A DNA stretch of 13,558 bases from positions 1 to 13,558 of the forward strand of contig JAIRKG010000082.1 of NCBI GenBank assembly GCA_031260235.1. The letters run 5' to 3'. Source of the stretch: Dysgonamonadaceae bacterium. Its GTDB lineage: Bacteria > Bacteroidota > Bacteroidia > Bacteroidales > Azobacteroidaceae. Shown here piece by piece: positions 6,440 through 13,521 of the stretch (positions within the stretch are counted from its first letter, which is position 1; the number at the start of each line of letters is the position of its first letter). Both the position numbers and the translations under genes were made by a program. The notes beneath the pieces were generated by a model that was not told the DNA's origin, did no database searches, and saw nothing but the letters and a program-made list of their open reading frames with translations.

Positions 6440-7242
6440 ATATATTCAGGCTTATTTCACGTATTTTCAATATCAATCCGAAAAGTTTCGGACGGGACGA
6501 TTTGGATCACCTGCTTCAGAAAACGATTGACGACGCGCCGGAAGATGCCGGAATAGACGTGGAAGTCCGGTTTTTTCAGAATGTAATGGAGTTTTCGCAG
6601 GTAAAAATCAGAGACTGCATGGTTCCGCGTCCCGAAATCGTTTCCGTCGACAAATCGGCTTCTTTCCAGGAACTTATATCTAAATTTGTTGAAACGGGCT
6701 TGTCGAAGATTGTCGTTTACGAAGGCAGCATTGATAATATTATCGGATATATTCACTCTTCCGAACTGTTTGCCCGTCCCGCCGACTGGACACAACTTAT
6801 TGTTGTATTATCCTTTGTCCCTGAAAATATGGCGGCGAATAAATTAATGAAGACAATGCTCGCCGAAAAGAAAAGCATGGTGATTGCCGTAGACGAATTT
6901 GGCGGAACAGTAGGTTTGGTTACGCTCGAAGATTTGGTGGAAGAGATTTTCGGCGAAATAGAGGACGAGCACGACACGAAAATGCATGTGGCCAAACAAC
7001 TGAAAGACAATGAATACATCCTTTCCGGACGCATGGAAATAGACCGTGTGAATGAAATGTTTGATTTGGACATTCCCGAATCGGACGAATATTTAACAAT
7101 CGCCGGCTTTATTTTAGTCAATTATCGGGATTTTCCCAAACGGAACGAAACGGTTGTAATAGGCAACTTTGAATTTAAGATAATCAAAGTTTCGCGGACA
7201 AAAATTGAATTAGTGAAGTTGTTGGTGCATAAAGTTAAATAA
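6436..7242 (+). CDS. CorC/HlyC-type protein: two CBS domains plus transporter-associated domain, no membrane domain
   Basis: A 268-residue protein with a CBS pair at about residues 62-112 (MVPRPEIVSVD ... NIIGYIHSSELF) and 128-176 (MVIAVDEFGGTVGLVTLEDLVEEIFGEI, positions 148-175), followed by the CorC_HlyC domain at about 192-266 (YILSGRMEIDRVNEMFDLDIPE ... FEFKIIKVSRTKIELVKL). CBS pairs bind adenosyl ligands; the third domain is common in Mg/Co efflux proteins (CorC, CNNM) and GldE-like proteins. Many Bacteroidota relatives carry an N-terminal DUF21 membrane domain, which is absent here: the N-terminus is short and soluble. The ATG sits in an ATGA overlap with lptC, so the short form looks genuine rather than truncated. 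Old 'hemolysin' names for this family are not informative. The actual role is unknown. Confidence 0.88.
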   Translation: MNIFRLISRIFNINPKSFGRDDLDHLLQKTIDDAPEDAGIDVEVRFFQNVMEFSQVKIRDCMVPRPEIVSVDKSASFQELISKFVETGLSKIVVYEGSIDNIIGYIHSSELFARPADWTQLIVVLSFVPENMAANKLMKTMLAEKKSMVIAVDEFGGTVGLVTLEDLVEEIFGEIEDEHDTKMHVAKQLKDNEYILSGRMEIDRVNEMFDLDIPESDEYLTIAGFILVNYRDFPKRNETVVIGNFEFKIIKVSRTKIELVKLLVHKVK

Positions 7243-7293
7243 CCAAAGATGCACGCAGGGACTTGATTCGTTTGCCTACAATTTGATCTGTAT

Positions 7294-10200
7294 TCATAAT
7301 TTTACAACCTGCACCAACAATGTAAATTCATCCATATCCAATTCCGTCCCTTCGCGAATATCGGCTAAGGTAATACTGTTTGCCAGCACCTGATTGGCAA
7401 TGTATTGCTTAAATTCATTTACCGCTTCGTTCACATGCGGGTCAGACTGGATTGTTACGCGGATTTTGTCGGTAATTTCATAGCCGCTGGATTTACGGAT
7501 ATTTTGTATACGGTTAACTAATTCGCGGGCGATTCCTTCTTTCTTCAACTCTTCCGTAACGGTAATATCCAGGGCGACGGTCAGTTTGTCTTCATTGGCG
7601 ACCAGCCAGCCCGGAATGTCTTCCGAAAAGATTTCCACATCGTTGGTGGTAATTTCAGCCGTTTGTCCGGCGACAGAAATACTCAGGCTGCCAGACGTTT
7701 CCAGCGCATTAATATCCTGTTGCGGCAAAGCGGTAATCGCAGCCGCCAAATCTTTCATAATCTTGCCGTAACGCGGACCTAACTTCTTAAAATCCGGTTT
7801 AATCCGTTTCACCGGAATTTCAGCCGTATTGTCCGTATAGTTGATGGTTTTCACGTTCACTTCATTCAATATCAATGCCTGCACCGCTTCAATCGCTCTT
7901 TTTTCACAGTCGTCCGAAACGGAAATCATCAGCATGGATAGCGGCTGCCGGACTTTGATATTCACTTTCCGCCGCAACGCCAAAACCATAGACGAAATTT
8001 GCTGCGCAATTTGCATTTTCTTTTCAAGCGCTTTGTCTATCAATGCTTCGTCTGCAACCGGAAAATCCGACAGATGCACGGAACTCTTTCCTTCGGAGAG
8101 GGTAGGGGAGGGAGTCAAATCCAAATACAACCTGTCTGCATAAAACGGCGCAATCGGTGCCATCAACTGCGCAACCGTTTTCAAACAGGCATACAATGTT
8201 TGATAAGCCGAAAGCTTATCCGTATCCATCTGTCCCCCCCAAAAACGTTTGCGGTTCAGGCGGACATACCAGTTACTCAGGTTATCGTTGACGAAATTGT
8301 TGATTGCCCTGCCTGCTTTCGTTGGCTCGTAGGAGGCATAATATTCATCAACTTCTTTGATTAGTGAATTGACGAGTGACAGAATCCACCGGTCAATTTC
8401 CGGTCGGTTTTCGGGAGGAACGTTCACCTCATTACCGGTGAAACCGTCCACATTGGCATACAGGGAAAAGAAAGAATAAGTATTATAAAGCGTGCCGAAA
8501 AACTTCCGGCGCACTTCTTCGACTCCGTCAACATCGAATTTCAGATTATCCCACGGGCTTGCATTGGTAATCATATACCACCGCAACGGGTCGGAGCCGT
8601 ACCGGGCAATCGTAGCAAAAGGATCGACAGCGTTGCCAAGGCGTTTAGACATCTTATTTCCGTTTTTGTCCAATACCAAACCGTTGGAAATAACAGCCCT
8701 GAACGAAACGTTGCCGGAAACCATTGTGGCTACGGCATGTAAGGTGAAAAACCAGCCGCGCGTTTGGTCTACGCCTTCGGCGATAAAATCGGCGGGGAAA
8801 ACTTTACCAGAATCGAAAACTTCTTTGTTTTCAAACGGATAATGAATTTGAGCATAAGGCATGGCGCCCGAATCAAACCAAACGTCAATTAAATCCGTTT
8901 CGCGTTTCATCGGTTTGCCGGAAGGCGAAACCAAAACAATCCTGTCCACAAAGGGGCGGTGCAAATCTATTTTATTTGTCGCATAGTTTTCGTCCGAATA
9001 ATCGCCCGCAATAACTTCCTTAAAAGGATTGTCTTCCATAAATCCGACTGCGACCGATTTCCCGATTTCTTCCTGCAATTCTTTTACGGAACCGATACAG
9101 ATTTCTTCCGTGCCGTCTTCGGTGCGCCAAATCGGCAGCGGCGTTCCCCAATACCGCGAGCGGGACAAATTCCAGTCCTGAAGGTTTTCAAGCCATTTGC
9201 CGAACCTGCCCGTGCCTGTTGATTGCGGTTTCCAGTTGATTGTGTCGTTCAGCGCTATCATTTCGTCGCGGCAGGCAGTCGTGCGGATAAACCAGCTATC
9301 CTGTGGATAATACAGCACCGGCTTGTCGGTGCGCCAACAATGCGGATAGGAATGGGTATGTTTTTCGATTTTGAAGACACGGTTTTGCCGCTTTAGCATA
9401 ACGCACAAGTCTATATCCAAAGTCGATTCGCCGGCAGGCGCATCAATATATTCGTTTTTCACATACCTCCCGGCATATTCGGAATACAGCGGCACGTTAA
9501 CGAATTTCTTCAAGAAATCGGCATCCAAATCGGCAAGATTAAAATACTTGCCGGTCGAATCGACCATCGGGCGGCGGTTTCCCTCCCGATCAATCAGCAT
9601 CAAAGGCGGAACGCCGTGTTCCCGTGCAACGCGGTAGTCGTCTGCGCCGAAAGTCGGGGCAATATGAACGATGCCCGTACCGTCTTCGGTCGTAACGAAA
9701 TCGCCGGCGACGACGCGGAATGAACCGATACCTGGATTTATCCACGGAATCAGTTGTTCATATTCCATGTCTGCCAGTTCTGCGCCTTTCCATGAACCGG
9801 CTATTTGATACGGAATTTCTTTATCGCCCGGCTGATAAGACAACAGCGCCATATCTTTCGCTTTCGGATTGAAACAGGCGTCTAACAAATCTTCCGCTAA
9901 AACGGCAGTCATCGGCTTGCCCGAATAGGGTCCGAACGTTTTAACCGCCACATAATTGATATTCGCCCCTACGCAAAGCGCCGTATTGGAAGGCAAAGTC
10001 CATGGCGTGGTCGTCCACGCAAGGAAGAAAGCATCCCCCCAATCCGACATGCAGGGCAAGGGATGCTTTATTTTGAACTGCGCGATACAGCTTGTATCTT
10101 TCACGTCGCGATAGCAGCCCGGCTGATTCAACTCATGCGTGCTTAAAGCCGTGCCTGCCGCAGGGGAATATGGCTGAATAGCATAACCTTTATATAGCAG

Positions 10201-10716
10201 TTTCTTGTTGTACAACTGCTTGAGCAGCCACCAAAGAGTTTCGATATAGCGGTTGTCATAAGTGATATACGGATGGTTCATATCGACCCAATAGCCCGTC
10301 AGGCGGGTCAAATCTTCCCATTCTTTGGTATATTTCATCACCGCTTTGCGGCAGGCAGCATTATATTCTTCGACTGAAATCTTCCCTCCGACGTCGCTCT
10401 TCGTAATGCCCAATTCTTTTTCCACTCCAAGTTCGACCGGAAGTCCGTGCGTATCCCACCCCGCTTTTCGGTCGACCCGAAAACCTTTCATTGTCTTGTA
10501 GCGGCAAAAAATATCCTTGATGCTGCGGGCAATTACGTGGTGAATACCAGGCGTCCCATTGGCAGAAGGCGGACCTTCGTAAAAAACAAAGGATGGAGCG
10601 TCTTTGCGGGCGTCTAAACTCTTCCGGAAAATGTTTTCCTGTTCCCAAAATGCTAAGATCTCCCTGTTTACCTCTACCAGATCTAATTTGTTGTATTCGG
10701 TAAATTTCTTATTCAT
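7294..10716 (-). CDS. ileS: Isoleucyl-tRNA synthetase, type 2 (IleRS2-like), with altered GxHH signature
   Basis: A cytoplasmic class I synthetase of 1140 residues that charges tRNA-Ile. The Rossmann core begins EGPPSANGTPGIHHVIARS (47-65); the nucleotide signature, normally H-x-G-H, reads Gly57-Ile58-His59-His60. Next come GFRVDRKAGWDTHGLPVE (78-95), the CP1 editing domain with WTTTPWTLPSN (234-244) and GTGIVHIAPTFGADDY (346-361), the second signature KMSKR (688-692), and a helical anticodon-binding region. The C-terminal part (EELKKEGIARELVNRIQNIR) replaces the zinc-finger tail of type 1 enzymes. KMSKR, the length and the tail all point to type 2. Residues 868-877 (TPSPTLSEGK) resemble a translated dispersed repeat. 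The gene is monocistronic as far as seen and converges on the CBS gene with a 51-base gap in which I see no strong terminator hairpin. Confidence 0.97.
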   Translation of the reverse strand: MNKKFTEYNKLDLVEVNREILAFWEQENIFRKSLDARKDAPSFVFYEGPPSANGTPGIHHVIARSIKDIFCRYKTMKGFRVDRKAGWDTHGLPVELGVEKELGITKSDVGGKISVEEYNAACRKAVMKYTKEWEDLTRLTGYWVDMNHPYITYDNRYIETLWWLLKQLYNKKLLYKGYAIQPYSPAAGTALSTHELNQPGCYRDVKDTSCIAQFKIKHPLPCMSDWGDAFFLAWTTTPWTLPSNTALCVGANINYVAVKTFGPYSGKPMTAVLAEDLLDACFNPKAKDMALLSYQPGDKEIPYQIAGSWKGAELADMEYEQLIPWINPGIGSFRVVAGDFVTTEDGTGIVHIAPTFGADDYRVAREHGVPPLMLIDREGNRRPMVDSTGKYFNLADLDADFLKKFVNVPLYSEYAGRYVKNEYIDAPAGESTLDIDLCVMLKRQNRVFKIEKHTHSYPHCWRTDKPVLYYPQDSWFIRTTACRDEMIALNDTINWKPQSTGTGRFGKWLENLQDWNLSRSRYWGTPLPIWRTEDGTEEICIGSVKELQEEIGKSVAVGFMEDNPFKEVIAGDYSDENYATNKIDLHRPFVDRIVLVSPSGKPMKRETDLIDVWFDSGAMPYAQIHYPFENKEVFDSGKVFPADFIAEGVDQTRGWFFTLHAVATMVSGNVSFRAVISNGLVLDKNGNKMSKRLGNAVDPFATIARYGSDPLRWYMITNASPWDNLKFDVDGVEEVRRKFFGTLYNTYSFFSLYANVDGFTGNEVNVPPENRPEIDRWILSLVNSLIKEVDEYYASYEPTKAGRAINNFVNDNLSNWYVRLNRKRFWGGQMDTDKLSAYQTLYACLKTVAQLMAPIAPFYADRLYLDLTPSPTLSEGKSSVHLSDFPVADEALIDKALEKKMQIAQQISSMVLALRRKVNIKVRQPLSMLMISVSDDCEKRAIEAVQALILNEVNVKTINYTDNTAEIPVKRIKPDFKKLGPRYGKIMKDLAAAITALPQQDINALETSGSLSISVAGQTAEITTNDVEIFSEDIPGWLVANEDKLTVALDITVTEELKKEGIARELVNRIQNIRKSSGYEITDKIRVTIQSDPHVNEAVNEFKQYIANQVLANSITLADIREGTELDMDEFTLLVQVVKL
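8080..8115 (-). repeat. Repeat-like GC-rich tract in frame within ileS
   Basis: On the coding strand this reads ACTCCCTCCCCTACCCTC followed by TCCGAAGGAAAGAGTTCC, encoding TPSPTLSEGKSS (residues 868-879). The pyrimidine-rich run followed by CTCTCC-GAA-GGAAAG resembles the dispersed palindromic element whose translation is often seen as TPSPxxxEGE-type peptides. The hairpin arms are now imperfect (about 6 of 8 paired). It sits in a surface-like linker before VHLSDFP, where length changes may be tolerated. Assignment to a repeat family is from memory and needs a genome search. Confidence 0.5.
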
Positions 10717-10758
10717 AATATCTAATTACAAATCAGTTGATATATCGTTATTTTTTTG

Positions 10759-10788
10759 CAAAAATAATAAATATATTTGAATTGCAAA
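10759..10788 (-). promoter_or_regulatory. Candidate ileS promoter
   Basis: Read leftward: TTTG at 10788-10785, an 18-base spacer, then TATTTTTG at 10766-10759. Both elements match the Bacteroidota consensus (TTTG ... TAnnTTTG). The ATG at 10716 is 42 bases past the -7 box. It is the most complete two-part match of the window. Confidence 0.6.
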
Positions 10789-10820
10789 CCTCCACCGTGT
10801 CATTGCTCCCCCCCCCGCCC

Positions 10821-10849
10821 CGTCATTGCGAGCGAAGCGAAGCAATCAG
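10821..10849 (+). repeat. Palindromic element copy A
   Basis: Left arm CGTCATTGCGAG, short centre CGAAG, right arm CGAAGCAATCAG. ATTGC pairs with GCAAT. The apical stem found in other copies is almost absent here. Confidence 0.75.
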
Positions 10850-10860
10850 GAGAAAAAAAC

Positions 10861-10895
10861 CGTCATTGCGAGCCACGAAGTGGCGAAGCAATCCA
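10861..10895 (+). repeat. Palindromic element copy B
   Basis: Left arm CGTCATTGCGAG, apical hairpin CCAC-GAA-GTGG, right arm CGAAGCAATCCA. The outer stem is ATTGC/GCAAT. Confidence 0.8.
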
Positions 10896-10914
10896 TTTCT
10901 TTCGACACCGCGAA

Positions 10915-10949
10915 CTCCCCTCTATGGGAGAGAGCGTCTCCCGTAGACG
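10915..10949. repeat. Two adjacent small hairpins between repeat copies
   Basis: CTCCC (10915-10919) pairs with GGGAG (10926-10930), and CGTCT (10935-10939) pairs with AGACG (10945-10949). They lie between copy B and an orphan right arm CGAAGCAATC at 10959-10968, so they may be a separate element inserted in, or replacing the left part of, another copy. Confidence 0.5.
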
Positions 10950-11011
10950 GAAAATAATCGAAGCAATCAAAAAAATTTAATGTATATAATTAAGGAATAA
11001 GGTTTTTTCTC

Positions 11012-11046
11012 TGGATTGCTTCGCCGCTACGCGGCTCGCAATGACG
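11012..11046 (-). repeat. Palindromic element copy C, inverted
   Basis: Read leftward: CGTCATTGCGAG, apical hairpin CCGC-GTA-GCGG, right arm CGAAGCAATCCA. Same outer arms as copy B, but a different and still fully paired apical stem. Confidence 0.8.
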
Positions 11047-11071
11047 CGGTGAGGTTGTAATTGCCGCAGCC

Positions 11072-11105
11072 CGTCATTGCGAGGGCGAAAGCCCGAAGCA
11101 ATCCA
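11072..11105 (+). repeat. Palindromic element copy D
   Basis: Left arm CGTCATTGCGAG, apical GGC-GAAA-GCC (extendable by one G-C pair, GNRA-like loop), right arm CGAAGCAATCCA. Confidence 0.8.
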
Positions 11106-11119
11106 GGAAGAAAAAGAAA

Positions 11120-11133
11120 TGGATTGCCTCGCG
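11120..11133 (-). repeat. Partial palindromic element, inverted
   Basis: TGGATTGCCTCGCG, the inverse of a GAGGCAATCCA-type right arm. The left arm is not present downstream, so it is a decayed or half copy. Confidence 0.45.
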
Positions 11134-11192
11134 TGTTCGTCTTAAAAAGGCGCGTATTTGGTCATGATACCTACCCACAAAGATTTGACTTT

Positions 11193-11210
11193 ATCCCCAT
11201 AAATGGGGAT
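11193..11210. promoter_or_regulatory. Perfect 8-bp inverted repeat upstream of the TonB receptor promoter, possible operator
   Basis: ATCCCCAT-AA-ATGGGGAT, with arms at 11193-11200 and 11203-11210. Its centre is about 62 bases upstream of the -7 box at 11264, a position suited to an activator or distal operator. It does not match the Fur consensus as I know it. No protein can be named. Binding is inferred only from symmetry and position. Confidence 0.45.
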
Positions 11211-11240
11211 GGCATATGCAAAAATCATCACAAATAGGGA

Positions 11241-11271
11241 TTGCACGGTCTTTTTTTTCACCATACCTTTG
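11241..11271 (+). promoter_or_regulatory. Candidate promoter of the TonB receptor gene
   Basis: TACCTTTG at 11264-11271 matches the -7 box. A partial -33 element, TTG at 11241-11243, lies 20 bases upstream. The ATG is at 11294, giving a leader of about 15 bases. Confidence 0.6.
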
Positions 11272-11293
11272 TGCCGAATTTTAATATATATAG

Positions 11294-13495
11294 ATGAATA
11301 ATTACAAAGAGATATTTTATATCGTTTTTTTCCTTTTATTTATGCCGGCTATATTGAAAGCCAGAAACACAAGCGGCGTGGATACGGTCGACGGCGGCAA
11401 ACAGTCTCTTGTAGAACTTAACGAAGTGGTCATTGAAGCCAAATCAAAAGTGCAGACCGTCCGCGAATCAGCTTACAATGTGGTTGCCATCGACGCCAAA
11501 GCCCTGCAAAACACTACGCTCGACCTGGCGCATGCCATGGAAAAGGTATCGGGCGTGAAAATCCGCGAATCGGGCGGGTTAGGCTCTTCAACTCAGTTTT
11601 CGCTCAACGGATTCACCGGCCGGCACGTCAAATTCTTTATGGACGGCATCCCGATGGAGGGCATGGGCGCGTCGTTTCAAATCAACAATATTCCGGTTAA
11701 TCTTGCCGAACGGATAGAAATATACAAAGGCGTCGTGCCGGTCGGCTTCGGTGCGGACGCCATCGGCGGGGCGGTCAATATCGTTACCGGTCAGAACAAC
11801 AGGCGGCAGCGGACTTTTGTTGACGCCTCGTATTCGTACGGCTCGTTCAACACGCACCGGACTTCGGTCAGCGCAGGGCATACCACGAAAAACGGTCTGA
11901 TGGTCGAACTTATTGCTTATCAGAATTATTCCGACAATACGTACTATATTGACAATGCCGTCAAAGACTTTGAGTTAGGGCAAATTGACGAAAGCAAGAT
12001 TGAACGGGTAAGACGCTTCCACGATACGTACCACAACGAAACGGTGATACTTAAAGCCGGGCTGGTCAATAAAAAATTTGCAGACAGGCTTGTTTTCAGC
12101 CTCAACGCGGGACAAAGTCACAAGGACATTCAAAACGGAGTTATCCAAAACGTCGTTTACGGACAAAAGTTCAACGAAAGCCAAACGCTGATGCCTTCGG
12201 TACAGTACGTTAAGCGTAATCTTTTCGTAAATGGACTTGACTTCAGGCTGACGGCGAGCCTCAACAAAAACATGTCGCACAACGTCGATACGGCGACGTA
12301 TATATACAACTGGCGCGGCGAATCGAAATACGACGGCAGCCGCGGCGAACAGAGCTATCAGGATTCGGAGTTTGACAACAAAAACTGGAATACGACGTTC
12401 AATGCCACCTACCGCATCGGCGAACGGCAGACGCTGATGCTGAACAATGTATTGACCTCTTTTGACCGCAACATGCGCGCCGCCGCTTTCGACGATGCGC
12501 TCACCGCTACCGATACGATGCCCAAAGTGTCGCGCAAGAACGTCGCCGGTCTTTCCTACCTGTTCAATTACAACAACAAATGGAACGTTTCGGCATTTGC
12601 GAAACATTATCTTCAATACAGCAAGGGGCCGAGAGCCGTAACCGTCGATACACGCACACAGTATCAGCTCGCCGAAGAAACGTTTACCGCTACCGGTTAC
12701 GGCGTTGCCGGAACCGTTTTCCTGAAAGATGTGCAGCTAAAGCTGTCCTACGAAAAAGCCTACCGCCTGCCCACCGACAGCGAACTCTTCGGCGACGAAG
12801 ACCTCGAACAGGGTAACGCGGGGCTGAAAGCGGAAAACAGCGACAACTACAACCTGAACCTCTCGTTCAACAAAGAAATCAGCCGCAAACATTTCATTTA
12901 TGCCGATGCAGGCTTTATGCTCCGCAATACAAAAGACTACATCCGCCGCATAGCCGAGGCCGTTAAAAGCAGCACGCAAGCCGCTTATGCTTCCCACGTG
13001 AACCACGGCTACGTCCGCAATATCGGCGTCAACGGCGAAGTGCGCTACTCGTATGCCAATCTCGTTGCTGCAGGCGTAAATGTTACTTATCAGGATATTC
13101 GCGACAACGAACCGAAATTGCAGAGCAAATCGGAAAGCTTCACCTACAGAATCAGGATGCCGAATATGCCTTACTTTTTCGGCAATGCCGACGTAGAGCT
13201 GAAGCTGCAAAATTTCCTCCGGGAAAAGAATCACCTGAATATCGGCTATGCGGCAAATTACGTACATGAGTTTACGCTCAATTTCGAAAATATAGCCGCC
13301 AGAGGGAAAAAAATGGTGCCTTCGCAGCTTTCGCACGACCTCAGCGCGACTTACATCATCGCCGACGGACGCTACAATGTAGCCCTCGAATGTCGCAACC
13401 TGACCGACGCCAACCTGTACGACAATTTCAGCCTGCAAAAACCGGGGCGGGCTTTCTATGTCAAATTCAGATACTTTTTTATCAATAACAAATAA
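11294..13495 (+). CDS. TonB-dependent outer-membrane receptor
   Basis: A 733-residue active transporter of the outer membrane, driven by TonB-ExbBD. Residues 1 to about 23 form a signal peptide. A TonB-box-like segment ELNEVVIEAK follows at 41-50. The plug spans about 55-165 (VVAIDAKALQ; MEKVSGVKIRESGG; DGIPMEGMG; IPVNLAERIEIYKGVVPVGFGADAIGG, in order), and the rest is a barrel ending with LECRNLTDANLYDNFSLQ and GRAFYVKFRYFF, the usual C-terminal strands. There is no N-terminal carboxypeptidase-like domain, so it is not SusC-type; size and build fit siderophore, haem, metal or cobalamin receptors. The ligand is unknown. A promoter and an inverted repeat lie upstream, and another apparently exported protein starts 26 bases after the stop. 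By eye its codons are richer in third-position G/C than those of the other genes. Confidence 0.95.
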   Translation: MNNYKEIFYIVFFLLFMPAILKARNTSGVDTVDGGKQSLVELNEVVIEAKSKVQTVRESAYNVVAIDAKALQNTTLDLAHAMEKVSGVKIRESGGLGSSTQFSLNGFTGRHVKFFMDGIPMEGMGASFQINNIPVNLAERIEIYKGVVPVGFGADAIGGAVNIVTGQNNRRQRTFVDASYSYGSFNTHRTSVSAGHTTKNGLMVELIAYQNYSDNTYYIDNAVKDFELGQIDESKIERVRRFHDTYHNETVILKAGLVNKKFADRLVFSLNAGQSHKDIQNGVIQNVVYGQKFNESQTLMPSVQYVKRNLFVNGLDFRLTASLNKNMSHNVDTATYIYNWRGESKYDGSRGEQSYQDSEFDNKNWNTTFNATYRIGERQTLMLNNVLTSFDRNMRAAAFDDALTATDTMPKVSRKNVAGLSYLFNYNNKWNVSAFAKHYLQYSKGPRAVTVDTRTQYQLAEETFTATGYGVAGTVFLKDVQLKLSYEKAYRLPTDSELFGDEDLEQGNAGLKAENSDNYNLNLSFNKEISRKHFIYADAGFMLRNTKDYIRRIAEAVKSSTQAAYASHVNHGYVRNIGVNGEVRYSYANLVAAGVNVTYQDIRDNEPKLQSKSESFTYRIRMPNMPYFFGNADVELKLQNFLREKNHLNIGYAANYVHEFTLNFENIAARGKKMVPSQLSHDLSATYIIADGRYNVALECRNLTDANLYDNFSLQKPGRAFYVKFRYFFINNK

Positions 13496-13521
13496 ATTAT
13501 TAATATTTAAATTACAAGAAA

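Larger units (their letters stand above)
10717..11293. other. Non-coding repeat-rich intergenic region between ileS and the TonB receptor
   Basis: This 577-base stretch has no convincing gene. It holds the ileS promoter, a run of nine C at 10808-10816, four near-complete CGTCATTGCGAG-type palindromes (three forward, one inverted), two partial ones, two other hairpins at 10915-10949, an 18-bp inverted repeat at 11193-11210, and the receptor promoter. Open frames here translate the repeats (HCERSEAI, LRATKWRSNP) and are not genes. No tRNA or known riboswitch pattern was seen. Confidence 0.8.

Noticed and set aside
7243..7293. Shared terminator between the convergent CBS gene and ileS
   Set aside because: No stable inverted repeat with a T-run was found in these 51 bases.
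10772..10779. TATATTTG on the + strand as a promoter
   Set aside because: Matches TAnnTTTG but no gene follows for about 500 bases; probably chance in A/T-rich DNA.
10808..10816. Run of nine C as a phase-variable tract
   Set aside because: It lies outside coding sequence and upstream of the ileS promoter elements; no frame or promoter spacing depends on it as far as I can see.
10737..10980. Two overlapping small + strand frames with HCERSEAI and LRATKWRSNP peptides
   Set aside because: These are translations of the palindromic CGTCATTGCGAG repeats, a common source of false genes.
12737..13438. Open frame of 233 codons on the - strand (also 11975-12616)
   Set aside because: Antisense to the TonB receptor; Val/Arg/Ala-rich low-complexity composition typical of mirror frames of G/C-ending codons.
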